A stretch of DNA of 64,000 bases from Amoebophrya sp. A120 (Eukaryota > Sar > Dinophyceae > Syndiniales > Amoebophryaceae). The stretch spans positions 440,475-504,474 of the forward strand of contig CAJINV010000019.1 of assembly GCA_905178155.1 (NCBI GenBank), in the 5' to 3' direction. This document shows, one piece after another, positions 21,001 through 31,332 of the stretch; position 1 is the first letter of the stretch, and the number at the start of each line of letters is the position of its first letter. The position numbers were made by a program, and so were the translations under genes. The notes under the pieces are model-generated. The model was not told where the DNA came from. It made no database searches and worked only from the letters and a program-made list of their open reading frames with translations.

Positions 21001-21175
21001 CTGTGCTATTTGCTGGAGCTTGGCTTCGTCTGCAGCAACATTTTGGCACTTTTGATAATCAGCGGAATCTTCCATTACAGTGCACGCCTTGTAGAGCGTG
21101 CACCGGCTGTCCGCTTCATCGTCGTACTTCGAAACCCAAAAAAACTTGCACTCGCTGTCTTGATTTCATATCCTC
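18065..21175 (-). CDS. Cysteine-rich PAN/Apple-like protein, 5' end unresolved
   Basis: Exons, 5' to 3': about 21168-20159, 19865-19814, 19420-19360, 19084-19044, 18779 to about 18655, and about 18447-18065. The first holds ECKFFWVSKYDDEADSRC and then repeats of roughly 135 residues. Each repeat has WLP(S/E)CG..., DCGTF, a Cys-rich middle (CEAACVELGDECAGIVQYG, CKALCTGAPNCVGFAEYE) and ends WKGISRYCG(T/A)C. This spacing resembles PAN/Apple domains of secreted or surface adhesins. A Thr/Pro/Asn-rich linker (about 40 residues) follows, then a last domain (DSCATVCGAKRPECAVFSYS) and a Gly-rich end. The small linker exons join in frame only when inserts are removed by the introner rule. The signal-peptide exon was not found; possible upstream sequence lies at 21.3-21.9 kb. 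Confidence 0.75.
18448..18657 (-). mobile_element. Probable introner in the PAN-like gene
   Basis: Left end TATCCACTGCAAATAAGG, right end near the mirrored CCTAATTCG/AGGATTA. Edges are approximate because no clear direct repeat is visible. Confidence 0.45.
18780..19043 (-). mobile_element. Introner, GTCTGGGTCTGG family
   Basis: 264 bp, TATGC at the left and GATA at the right, with inverted ends. Perfect direct repeat TGGCG on both sides. Excision joins CPSAP to TEVATG in frame. Confidence 0.9.
19085..19359 (-). mobile_element. Introner with TATGCA(G/A)T ends
   Basis: Ends TATGCAGTTCAAATA and TATTTGCATTGCATA are inverted copies. CAACAG lies on both sides, two bases off the right end. Excision joins SSTTV to VSTVTPEC in frame. 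Confidence 0.75.
19421..19813 (-). mobile_element. Introner, CCCCACC family
   Basis: 393 bp. Left TATCCTGATTCAAAACATCG, right CGTTTATTTCATGGGGGATA. The direct repeat is degenerate. Excision joins PSDGT to AGTNTTG in frame; without it the upstream exon would meet a stop at 19797. Confidence 0.7.
19866..20158 (-). mobile_element. Introner, GTCTGGGTCTGG family
   Basis: 293 bp, TATCAAATGC to AATGCATA. Flanks GTTGA and GTTGG. Excision joins YCGACPT to STAAPPAT in frame. Confidence 0.85.
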
Positions 21176-23940
21176 TGCAAAAATGTCCGGATCGGGAAGA
21201 ACAGAAAATACGGGATGCTCGGCGTACGTACTTGTTAGCCAAGCGGCACGATAGACTATGCATCGACTTACCAAGTGACGACTACTTGTTAGCCGCGGCG
21301 CCGCATCCATTTCTCAACTCGAGCAACGTAGTTATATTCATGCATTGTGGAGTGGCCTCATCAAGATTGGCCCTTGGAAAAGCCACAGAACGGCAAAACA
21401 AGCTTCCCGCGTTTTCTGAAACCCGCCTGACAAATGGCAGACGACATGATCATCTTTTTTGCGTTTTATATCGCATTGCCTCCGGCACCAATTGTAACCT
21501 CCGGAGCTTCCGCGTCGCAGAAATTCCCCGTTGCCTGCGCAGCTACCCTTGCTATGCGCCAACAACCTTCCCGTTGCGCAGTGTCCTAGGGCGGCTTGAG
21601 TCCGTTGCGCGCCGGTGCGCGCCATCGTTTCCGCTCGTCTGCTTTTCTGCTGCAGCTGCAGTGCCCGCACCAAGACCCCATTCTGCTGGTTCAATATGCC
21701 ATCGAGATCCGAAACAATCACGCTCGGCTGCAGGAGGCACCCCAACCGTGCCGCAAGAACGGCGCGGCGAAAATTGCCGGCTCGCTTGCTCTTGTCGGGT
21801 GTTGCAGACAACATGACAGAACCTCCGGTCTTTTGCGTGTTTCCTTACCACTGTCTACTCGCTTTCCAAAAAGCGAACAGAGAAAACAACGTACGCAGGG
21901 GTTTTTTCTACCGCTCTAATGCTGCCCCCAGCGGATTCGTTCCACACGTCTGTGGCGCGCAAGAAGTAAAGAAGTACAGCACTTCAACTTCTGCTGTCAA
22001 ATAGATCTCCCGATGAACAGTGGGAACGAAGACAAAAAAAGCTTTAAAAAAGAAGCGCGTCGCGAAGGAGATCTTCTAGTAAGTTTACATCAGTCGTCGT
22101 CGTCGTCCTTCGCTGTGGGATCTTTGCTCCTAGTGATGGCTGGTGATTATTACGTACTTCTACTTTCTGACTACGCGTGAACAAATAAGTAAATTGAGAC
22201 AACGTACGTATTTATTACGTATTTAGGGGAAGGGAAGGCACACTCCCAGTGAGGTGGAACTGGAAGTAGAGACAAACTGAGACCAGGTGGCTGAGAATGG
22301 AATAGGTGTACGACTTGCACTTTCCCGTGCGAAATGACGGATAAACTCTTCGGGCGCGAGGTAGTTGCGCTGGTCATTGAATATCTATGCGACACGACGA
22401 CGTCTGAATATTTTTCTTCAGGACGAACGACTCAGATTTCTGATTGCACGAAGGAAATGGACGCCAAGTGCGAATGAATGTTGAACGACATACGACGAGA
22501 CAGGGCGCGGACGTGCGAAACAATGCCTCTTGATCTTCTGCAACAGCATGATAAACTGTTTATTTTCTAAACGGCAAGAATGAACGAGGTTGCCACTCGT
22601 ATCTTGAACACTTTTTTTGCCAAATGGTGAATCTTGACCAAGCTACTTAAGTCATTTCTGCACGTCGTGCTGCTCCTTTTTCTTTCCGTGTCGCTTTTCA
22701 AAACTTTGGTTTGATGGCTATGGCACGACCATTTTTATTGTAGCCGGGACTCCACCACAGCTGCAGTGCCACCTGCTGTATAGCAGCAATATTGTCTCGT
22801 GACACATGATTTTCAGCGCAGCAGCTGCAACTGCACCATCCAGAGAAACTCGGCTCGCGTATCATGAGGAAAAAACCCAGTCCCCCAGACTCAATGAAAG
22901 GAAGTAGATCTGTTGATTGTATATATTTCTGCAAAATAATTTGTCCCGACAGGTCCTGCTGCGACGCTGCAATGGATTTGTGATGACAAATTTCCTCAAC
23001 ATGAAAAATAAAATTTGTACAGAACGGTACGCGCTGAGGCCCAGAATTATTTGCACTACCATCGTGATTGGGGTCAAACCTTGCGTATATACCCGGGCGC
23101 GGTGCCCTCGTGGAACGGCTTTTGTTACACTGCGAAATTATAAGGATCTCAGTAGCCTACGCGCGCCATACCATGCGGGTTGGCCCTTCAAAGTCTTCTG
23201 GTTTTTGCTTTTGTCTTTTACTCACGCCTTTCCGGAATCCCGGGATTTCCCGAATCCCGGGATTTGTCGTGAAACTGGTGAAAATCGTGCAAAAGTTGCT
23301 TTGTTTTCTATGCTAATCGCGATGGTAGGACCTCTTTTGCACGAGTTTTTGCACCGTGCAAAAAATCGCGCAAAAGCCTAACACTTGTGTCGCGAATCGC
23401 GCTACTACGGGCCCTGTTTGCGGAGTTGCTTTTTCCTGGTTTTCCGCGATATTTCGCACAAGTCGCGCAGCCGAATCACGACGGCACGGCCTTTTTTTCA
23501 CGATGTGTCTCGCCGTGACACAAATCGGAACAAGCGCTGCGGTTTTATCTCGAATCGCGATGGTACGCGCCGGCTTTCGACCGGAGTCGGTTTCCGTGGT
23601 TTGTCGGTCGCGACCGCAACGTTTGGGAATCGCGACCCGCACCGCGGCACATGTGGGCAGTGTTTCCGCTTATCGCCCGCGCGCGTGTCTACTTTTACCT
23701 TGGCTGCCCTCGCCGACGCGGGTCGGAGTCCGCACGTCCTAACAGCACGGCGCCGACTGCTCAGCGCACTGCGTGCCCTGGCACATGGTGGCGCCAGCGT
23801 CTGCAGTCAATATCTTCCCGCGCGCGTAGTGCGCGCGGCGGCGCATGCGGGCAGTATTCCCCACCGCACTGCTGGTCTTTGCCTGTCGCGCGGAATGTCT
23901 CTCGGGTTCTTGTGGTTGTCACTGTGCGCCATATACATAC
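21176..23940. other. No confirmed gene; possible 5' exons of the PAN-like gene, then repeats
   Basis: An insert end (TATCCTCTGCAAAAATGTCC) starts at 21169, so at least one exon should lie upstream, perhaps in the open stretch 21338-21814 (minus). From 22000 to 22680 nothing was recognised. An introner-like pair of ends (GCAAAATAATTTGTCC at 22931 and its mirror near 23056) is seen. From 23200 onward the sequence is a patchwork of palindromic words: GAATCCCGGGATT twice at about 23235-23270, and ATCGCGATGGTA at 23316 and 23556. Confidence 0.4.
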
Positions 23941-23946
23941 TGTCGT

Positions 23947-24245
23947 GGTTGGTTGTCAATACGCCAGAACGACAACTCCTTCGCGTGGCGCCAACAACGG
24001 GCGCGGGGCAAATCCAAACCCCACCCGAAACAAGACAAGCCCTGTGCGTAAAATCGTATGGCGCTGGGAATTGCGATACGCTACAAGAGCGGTGGCTACA
24101 GTTTGTGGTAGCTAGGGAGCTAAAATCCTGCATGCGTGTCCTCCACGCGGGCGGCTCCTTGTTTCGGGTGGGGTTTGGATTTGCCCCGCGCCCGTTGTTG
24201 ACGCCACGCGAAGGAGTTGTCGTTCTGGCGTATTGACAACCAACC
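23947..24245. repeat. Large near-perfect inverted repeat (88-bp arms)
   Basis: Arm 23947-24034 and arm 24158-24245 are inverted copies with about one mismatch (CGCGTGGCGCC versus CGCGTGGCGTC), separated by 123 bp. Outer ends are GGTTGGTTGTCAAT and its complement. A diverged partial copy (TTGACAACTGCCGTATTGGC) follows at about 24252. It could be a foldback element or a hairpin RNA source. Confidence 0.92.
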
Positions 24246-24489
24246 AAACCATCTTGACAACTGCCGTATTGGCAACCAATCACCCAGCCCGCCTTCGCAA
24301 TACAATATTGCCAACGCCCCACTCTTTCCCTTCAGCCTGCGCAACAACCCTACTGCTGGGCACGCTTTCACGCCCGTCGGCGCCGCGCGCGGGCGCCCCG
24401 CCCAGTGCGGTTGCGGCCCCCCGGGAGGACGAGCGGACCACTTCCAGAACAGTCACCAACGAGGGGACCGGCCAGCCGCCCAACAGAAG

Positions 24490-24605
24490 CAGGCAGCGCA
24501 GTGGTTAGGTCCGTGGTGAGGCCCGCGGGCGCAATAGCTGTGCCCAACACACACAAGCCCCGCACTGGTTAGGTCCGTGTTGAGGCCCGCGGGCACAATA
24601 GCTCC
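24490..24605. repeat. Two direct copies of a 34-bp repeat
   Basis: TGGTTAGGTCCGTG followed by GAGGCCCGCGGGC and CAATAGCT occurs near 24501 and 24567. Confidence 0.7.
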
Positions 24606-24839
24606 AGTTCCGCCACCCCCTCGCGATACATAGCGGACCAGCGGGCAACCCACAACACTCCCCCCCCCCCAACCACCCATGCGGGCGGGGCCCGAGAGCC
24701 GGGCGCGCCGCAAGTGGGCGGCCCCTTGCGTGCCCGCGGCGAAAAACGGGCGGAGTCGGCCAGCAAGGCAGCAACCATCCAAACGAACAGGACATCCAAA
24801 CGAGCAGGACAATGGGCCCCCACCAAACTTTCCCCTTTC

Positions 24840-25515
24840 AGGCAGGTAACTAAGAAGGCGGAGGCCCGTTCCGGACCTGATACGGCGGAAGTGGGGGCCC
24901 CCTTCGGGCGGGGGCGGCAGGGAGGCGGAGCCCCCGTGTGGGCAAGAAGGGCCGCGGGGGCCCCCCGCGGGAGGGCAGGAGACCGCTTTTGGCCGGCAGC
25001 CCGCAGGAGGCGGGGGGGCCTCCTGCGCGCAAGCAAGGAGGCGGGGGCCCCCCTGCACGAGCGGTACCCAGCGGCCGGAAGGGCGGGAGCCGGGGGGCCC
25101 CCCTGCAGGCGGGCCCCCAACGGGCGAAAGGGTGTGAGGGGGGACGGGCAAGGGGGCGTCGGCCCCCTGCGCGTGAGCGGTGAAAGAAGGAAGCGGGGGC
25201 CCCCTGTAGGCAGGATACCCCCTGCGGGCGGGAGCCGGGGACGGGGGCCCCCCTGCAGGGGCGCGGGAAGTGAAAGAAGGAGGCATGGGCCCCCCTGCAG
25301 GCGCGGTACCAGCGGTCGGCGCCCCGCGATGCCCAGCTGGCGAAAGGTTGTGTGGGGGGGCGATCAAGGAGGCGGGGGCCCCCTGTAAGTGGGCAGTGAA
25401 AGACGGAGGCGGGGCCCCCCTGCGGGCGGGAGGGCGGGAGTCGGGGACGGGGGCCCCCTTGTGGGGAGGCTACCGAGCGGGCGAGAGGCGGGAGGGCGGG
25501 GGCCCCCTGTTTTCC
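24840..25515. repeat. GC minisatellite with GGGGGCCCCC core
   Basis: At least nine imperfect units built on GGGGGCCCCC(C)TGC and GGCGGGAG, with interspersed GTGAAAGAAGGAGGC words. Unit length varies, so all six frames stay open for long; none is taken as coding. It ends abruptly at about 25520, next to the 3' part of the GTP cyclohydrolase gene. Confidence 0.85.
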
Positions 25516-25580
25516 CCGAGGGTATGCTCGACGCTAAAAATATAACCTTCACCGTGCCGTCGTGTTTCAAAGTCTGGGCC

Positions 25581-28561
25581 TCAGCACGTACCGGTCTCAA
25601 TTTGTAATGCGGATTTGCCTTCAGATAAAGATTTGTAATGCATGACTGCAATGTCAGTACTCACTCTGGGGTTCTTGGATTTTTCAAATCTCGATATCGC
25701 AAGCTCGCGTCGGTTTCGAAGAGCCCGGTGTAAAAACTGGTTGACGTGCGGCACCCTATCAAAGTGAAAACCCAACGAAATAAAACCTTCTTGTACTTCT
25801 TTGAATTTGATTTTATCAATTTTGACTCCTCATTTCTGTTGTGGTAGTAAGTTCTGCACTACGTTCGTTCAATACCTGTTGTTTCGCAACAAAGCAGCGC
25901 GGGTCGAAGGAGGGGAAGTTGCATTCGATTTCCTAATCCTAGTTCGGAATCGACATGACCATGAGACGGGCTTTTTGCACGGAGGTTCTCAACTTTGATA
26001 CAGGTGACCGCCTTTGCTCCTCGGGCGCACATGCACGTGTGCAGCGCATGCGTGAACAAGACCGCGACGCCCGTGTTGGAGGAAATTATCACAGTCAATA
26101 CGCACCAGGTTTTCACTAACGTACTACCAACGAAGTAGACTCATCTGCCCTGCAGTACGGGAAACATGCAAAAACGTGTGCAATGAACAACCGCTCTTCA
26201 AAAAGGTGGAGCCTTTAAGTATCCCCCGCCTGCTGCAAAATTCTGAAAAGTCACTCCTTGTTCAGTACATCATCATGAGCTTGCTAGCATCGAGGGAGGG
26301 GGCTAGCATTGGGGGAGCGGCAATGCTATGGGCTATGGAGCGTTTTTCGTGTATGACACGAGTAAATGTCATCTGATACGCTTTAGCAAAACCTCGCTTG
26401 TCCTCTGTGATAGAAGTCTTGTCTGCAGAAGAGGACTCCACCTCTTCGCTTTCTACTGTGGGCGATCCGTTCAACACCTCCGGGCTCGTAGCTGAGGGCG
26501 AGGCTTTCGTGGAAAACTGGTCGCTTCCGTCACAACTCGTCGATATAGAAGTGAGAGGTGCGAAGGGAGATCCTCACTGTGACTACAGGTGGAAAGACTA
26601 CTTCGTTCTAGTATTGCGCTGTTGTTCTTGCAACATCATCAAGAACGTCTTCATTGCATGCTGTTCGAGTTCGACACCAGGGTAGGTGTAAAACTAAAAA
26701 GCCAGTTCGCAACAAATCCTTATGCTGCTACGTTTAAGCAGCTGGGACGATCATTTCTAATGAATTTTCATCATGCATATGCAAGTCATTCTTCGTCCTG
26801 TTCCCACCTCACTAAGGACTTCCCAGCGGGGGAATGATTTCTTTCATAGTCGACGGCGGTCGGGTCGAGTCTACGCTCGATGTCACACTAGTTGCGGAAA
26901 GCTCACTGCGGGCGTCCTTGTCCTTTTCTTTCTCCTCCGTTTCGCGACTAAATGCAGTCTGATGTTGTAGCGCCTGCTTTTTGATGAAAGCAAAGTTGTC
27001 AAGTGGCGCCTGCTGTTGGGCTGCTTCACCTCCCCTCTGTGCAGTCAGTTTCGCCCCCGTTTTATTTGTTGAAGCGTCGGAAAGAGCATTGGCCGTGCCC
27101 GTGATGATGGAAGAAGATGAACCCACTGCAGCTCCTGCTTCAGCACGAGCGCGCTTTCTCAAAACGCCGCGACTACCCACCGCTTCGGCCACCGCGAGGC
27201 CAATGTCTTTCGTCAGTCGTTCCTGCACCTGTAGCCGCTTGGCATACATCTCGCAGATCTTGGGCACCTTGGACAACCCCAACACCTTGTCGTGGACCAG
27301 AATCCCAACGTGGACCCGCCCGGTGAAGGGCAGAAGATGATGCTCGCAGATGGAGGACACCGCGATGTCGGTCAAGACCACCATGTTGTGTTGACTTTTC
27401 TGCTCGGAGAAAGGTCCGCCGGACGAGGAGGCGGAGGTGGAGAGTACTCTTGAGGAGCAGGAGTTGTTTGTTGCGACGCCGTAGTTCATCCCGCCCGACG
27501 GCGCTGAAAAAGAAGAATCAGGTAGTTGGTCTCGGCTAGGACTTCTGTCGTGATCATACCTCCGGTAGTTCCGGGCTGCATGGTTGAAGGTTCCTCTCTC
27601 GTCTTTCATGATTGGGTCCTCCTCAATCGCAGAAGACCACCTCCGCCCCTGGATGACTTTTTGGTCGCGGAGTTTGTTCTGCAAATCTTGGTTGTCATCG
27701 TTTCCGTCGTACTTCTGCTGGACAACTCCTCGCTTTTCTTCTTCGTCCACACGGTCTTCGAGATCGAAAGACTATGCAGTGGAAAGCACTTTGCATTCTG
27801 AGTGTCTGGAAGGTACTAGTTTCTTCGGGAGCGTAAACTCGTGTGGAAAACAAAAAAAGCATAAAACAGGAAGCGAACTTTATAGCCAGAACTGGCGCTG
27901 CTCTTCGGTCCACGTCGACAAAAAACATTTTTTTTGACGATGACGGGCCGCTATAGCAGCAAATAAACGAGTAAGTAGTTCAAAATCATACAAACTTTCT
28001 GTATGCAAAAATTACAACTCACAACGTCCGGTCACGAGTCAAAACGCCACTACACTTTAGAGCTTTCCCAAAGCGTAGCACCGCGTCGTTGACAATTTCG
28101 GCCAAATTCTCCCGGTACCCGCTCGTCATCTCCAACCAGGCCTTCGCCACCCGCTCCGGGGTCTTTTGCAGCCCCTCGCGGTCGGGGTCTTCCCCAAGCA
28201 GGTGCAGCAGCTCCTTGGTCAGTGCCGCAATCCGCGCTTTCTTCTCGTCTGATGTGACGGTCGTCACAGGGGTCGGACTCGACGGGTGAAAAGTGACTTC
28301 ATCTCGACCGTCTTTGCCGCGCGTGGCCGCGGAGGTGGTCGTACTAGTTGTCAGCAAGGTACAATTTTGGGGCGTCGTCGATCTCCCGTTGTTGTGCGGC
28401 CCACCCGGCGCAGTAGAAGTTCTGGGTGGGAGCTGTTTTACCACCGCCGTTTTAGCAGTGGCACTTTGTAGCACGGGCTTGCAGAAAAGCGCCGCCTCTT
28501 GTTCCTCGTCGCTGGTGCGAGGTTGCACGGGAGGGTCGAACTCATTCAGAATCTCGATCAT
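25581..28561 (-). CDS. FOLE: GTP cyclohydrolase I
   Basis: Converts GTP to dihydroneopterin triphosphate, the first step to folate and tetrahydrobiopterin. Exon 1 (28561 to about 28060) has a disordered N-terminus and then [20 protein letters not shown] and [20 protein letters not shown]. Exon 2 (about 27750-26812) has [20 protein letters not shown] (zinc ligands Cys and His), [20 protein letters not shown] and [20 protein letters not shown], followed by about 100 low-complexity residues. A separate exon near 26095-26000 restores [18 protein letters not shown] with the His and the last zinc-ligand Cys. The tail [18 protein letters not shown] lies near 25790-25700. A further low-complexity exon may lie at 26262-26560. 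Exon edges are approximate; the stop at 25581 is tentative. Confidence 0.85.
25814..26000 (-). mobile_element. Probable introner in the GTP cyclohydrolase gene
   Basis: Ends TATCAATTTTGACTCCTC and GGTTCTCAACTTTGATA are imperfect inverted copies. It separates the zinc-ligand exon from the last exon. No direct repeat visible, so the exact edges are open. Confidence 0.5.
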
Positions 28562-29399
28562 GTTTCGATTTCGCTCTTCTCGAAGTTTTTGGTATCCACC
28601 TCGGTCAACATTTTAGTCGGCAATTTTTTACTGCCTGAAATAGAATTCAAAAGAAATGGGTCGCCAACAATATCATGGAAACTTTAGTTACAACAAAAGT
28701 GAAATCGCAGTTTATCTTCTGAACAATATCGTAGCACGAAAAAGCAAAAGGCGCAGCGAGGCTGCCACCTCAAGAAATGATCTGTGTGCATCTTCTTTTG
28801 TCTGAGCAAAAAAAAAAACAGTAACCCTGATCGGCAAGTGATCAGACAATCGAAATTCTTTTCTTTTTTTAAAAGCTATCTTTACAAAACAAAGGGAGTG
28901 ATTTTTTATTGCAAGAAAAAAAGCAAAAGAGGTCCTGTTGCAATTTGTGGGTTACAATTACATCTCCAGTCGCGGTCAGCTGCTTCGGCCGATTTTGGAC
29001 AGTGGGATGAAAAAAGAAGGCACAGTAGCAAAACTTTTTCCTTGATCCGCACGAAAAGTACTTCCTTCTCTTCCAAAACAGAAAACGCTCATCGAAGCCA
29101 TCGCTCGCTTTTTTTTTGCGCATTTGCGAAACAACTGTGAGTCGGCCACTACTTAGCGCTGGTGGGGTGTAAGACTAAAAACTCCGGACAGCTGAAACGA
29201 CTTTCCAAAACTTCTTCGCTTTCGTGCTAGGATATTGCCGCCCTCAGGCGTGAGTTTCATTTTTTCTGATTTTTCATTCTTTAAGAATATACTTTTTCAG
29301 TTCATCAAATTCCGCTTCGCATCGGAGAAAAAAATTGTACAAGACATTCATGATTTTTGCTCATGAGATATTATGAAGATCGCGCCCGGAGGGCGATAT
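28562..29399. other. Intergenic, AT-leaning, no gene seen
   Basis: Upstream of the GTP cyclohydrolase start. A runs and T runs, no supported exon. Confidence 0.45.
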
Positions 29400-30832
29400 T
29401 GGTAACCAAATGCGTGCGCGAAAATCTAACCAGCGCGAAAGGCAAACCAGCCGCGCGGCGAAAGCGCGGCCCTGCGGGCCGCGCTTTCGCCGCGCGGCTG
29501 CCACCACCATTTCTTCTTCTTCTTCTAATCTAGAATCCCACTTCTTCTTCTTGAGCCGCGGGCCGCAGTTTGCGGTCGCGGCCCTAAAGGGCCGCGAGCA
29601 CAAAGGGCCGCGGACAACTACTGTCGCCCGCGGCGGCCCGCAGGCTCCTGCGATAAGCTTTGAAGGCGAAATCCGGTCTGCTATTTCGCAGCGGGGCATC
29701 CTTTCTAGCCCCCTGCATGACAAACTGGCCTCCTGGCCAAGAAGGTATGCGGAAAGCCGAATCTCCGCGGACCCTTCCGGGCCACCAAAATCGGGCATTT
29801 CAGACGCGGCGGAGGTGCAGGATTTGTGCCCACAAACCAGGGCAAATAGGGATTTTGTGACATCCCTCCGCCCGCTTCTAATGCGTTTTTTTTTTCACAA
29901 TCCCGATGGTATGGCGCGACCACGCGCCCGCCGGACCGCCCTTGGCGGCCAGTTTGTAAGCCTGCCGAGGGTTCTCGGTTTTTTTCAATTTTCGCTCTTT
30001 TTTGTGGTTCTTAGGTGGCCGAAGGGCTCCGGACATTTTCACCGACCGCAGCTGCCTGGCAGTTTCGGAGCCTGCGGAGGGATTGCGCTTTTGCGCATTT
30101 TTTTCTCTTTTTCTGGTTTCCAAGTGGCCCGGGCGACCTGGACATTTTTACCGCCCGCATCTCCCTGGCAGTTTTGAAGCCTGCGGAGGGATTGCGCTTT
30201 TGCGCAATTTTTCATCTTTTTTCATTTTCCAAGTGGCCCCAGCGACCTGCACATTTTTACCGCCCGCATCTGCCTGGCAGTTTTGAAGCCTGCGGAAGGG
30301 TTGCGCTTTTGCGCAATTTCTCATCTTTTCTCATTTTCCAAGTGGCCCGGGTGATCTGGACAAAATCCGACGATTGCTTCCGCCCACGTTATGAAGCAAA
30401 TTTTTGCCATTTTTTTCCAACTTTTTCCAGTTACGAAGCGGCCCAAGGCTTCCGGACAGGTCGCGGGCCTGCTTCTCCAACGCAGCTGCCCAGCGGGCGG
30501 AGCAAAAAACAGTCCGTCTCTTTTTCAGCTATCAAGTGGGCCAAACCGCAAAAATGCTCTTTTTTCACCTTCTCCCGCTTGGTTTCTGCCGTTTTTGCGA
30601 CATTTTTGCCCTCCTGGACATTTTCCTATCTGGTCCGCTTTTTTTCCCTTCTCCCGCTTCATTTCTGGCCATTTCCCTGACCTTCACGCCTCCCGGCGGT
30701 TGCCCTATATGGTAACGGCAACTGCCTTCGCGCTGCGTTTGCTAAGCAATATCGCAAGCGCGCAGAGCGCGCGCGCCGGCTTCGTGGGCCGGCGCGCGCT
30801 CTGCGCGCGCGCGCGCACGCATTTGGTTACCA
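29400..30832. mobile_element. 1433-bp non-autonomous element with 21-bp terminal inverted repeats
   Basis: Terminal inverted repeats 29400-29420 and 30812-30832 are perfect (TGGTAACCAAATGCGTGCGC plus one base). Just inside the left end is a perfect 24-bp hairpin (29449-29472 with 29476-29499, 3-nt loop); inside the right end is an imperfect GC hairpin (about 30759-30806). Between them is a tandem array with a 109-bp period, best seen at 30013, 30122, 30231 and 30340. No transposase frame is recognisable, so it would need help in trans. No target-site duplication was clear. Confidence 0.85.
29905..30450 (+). repeat. 109-bp tandem array inside the element
   Basis: Units start near 30013, 30122, 30231 and 30340 with AAGTGGCCC or variants, and carry GCCTGCGGAGGGATTGCGC in the middle. 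Units at the edges are more diverged. Confidence 0.85.
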
Positions 30833-31332
30833 GATCAACACATGTACTATTACTGAGTGATGAAAAAAAGTTAGGATTCTGAAAAAAAGTGCGACTACAA
30901 AGTAAGTTTACTCCCCGCGCAGCACGCCAACCCCACCGCCGTTCTACTTCTCACCCCTCTCCGTCCAGCTGTTTCGCCCACCGCGCAGCTTGCCTCCTCT
31001 GTGGAGGCGTCAGAGTTTTATTAACACTTCTTGCGGCCTTTATTTGAAAAACTGTGCGGCTTGGGGGTCAGAATTTTTGCACTGGGGCTGTTCTTACAGC
31101 TTGTTGTCTCAAGTTCGAAAAAAAATGGTCCAAGCTGATCTACTCTGTATTGCTTCGCATTTTTCACGCATAGTAAAACGCTTTCAGTATCAATTGCCGG
31201 ACCCTACTTTTCGTAGTTTGTTCCAAGATTGTAGTAAAGCGTCCTGTCCGTCGTCTCTGGACGTCTTGCAATAATGTTGATCTAGATAAAATAAAACGGT
31301 ATTTGTTCAAGATTTCTGGTTTTAATCCAAAG
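30833..31332. other. Intergenic, no gene seen
   Basis: Downstream flank of the protease gene. No exon or repeat recognised. Confidence 0.4.

Noticed and set aside
19945-21816. 623-residue plus-strand open frame
   Set aside because: It is the antisense of the PAN-like gene, whose minus strand shows conserved Cys repeats.
22698-23060. Introner-like ends GCAAAATAATTTGTCC and mirror
   Set aside because: No host exon or direct repeat could be found, so it is only mentioned in the region note.
24453-25388. Long open frames on both strands, Gly/Pro/Ala/Arg-rich
   Set aside because: They arise from the GGGGGCCCCC minisatellite; no start context, domain or codon bias.
29410-30680. Plus-strand frames of 220-255 residues
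   Set aside because: They follow the 109-bp tandem array of the non-autonomous element; the repeat Trp/Phe pattern is a translation of the DNA repeat.
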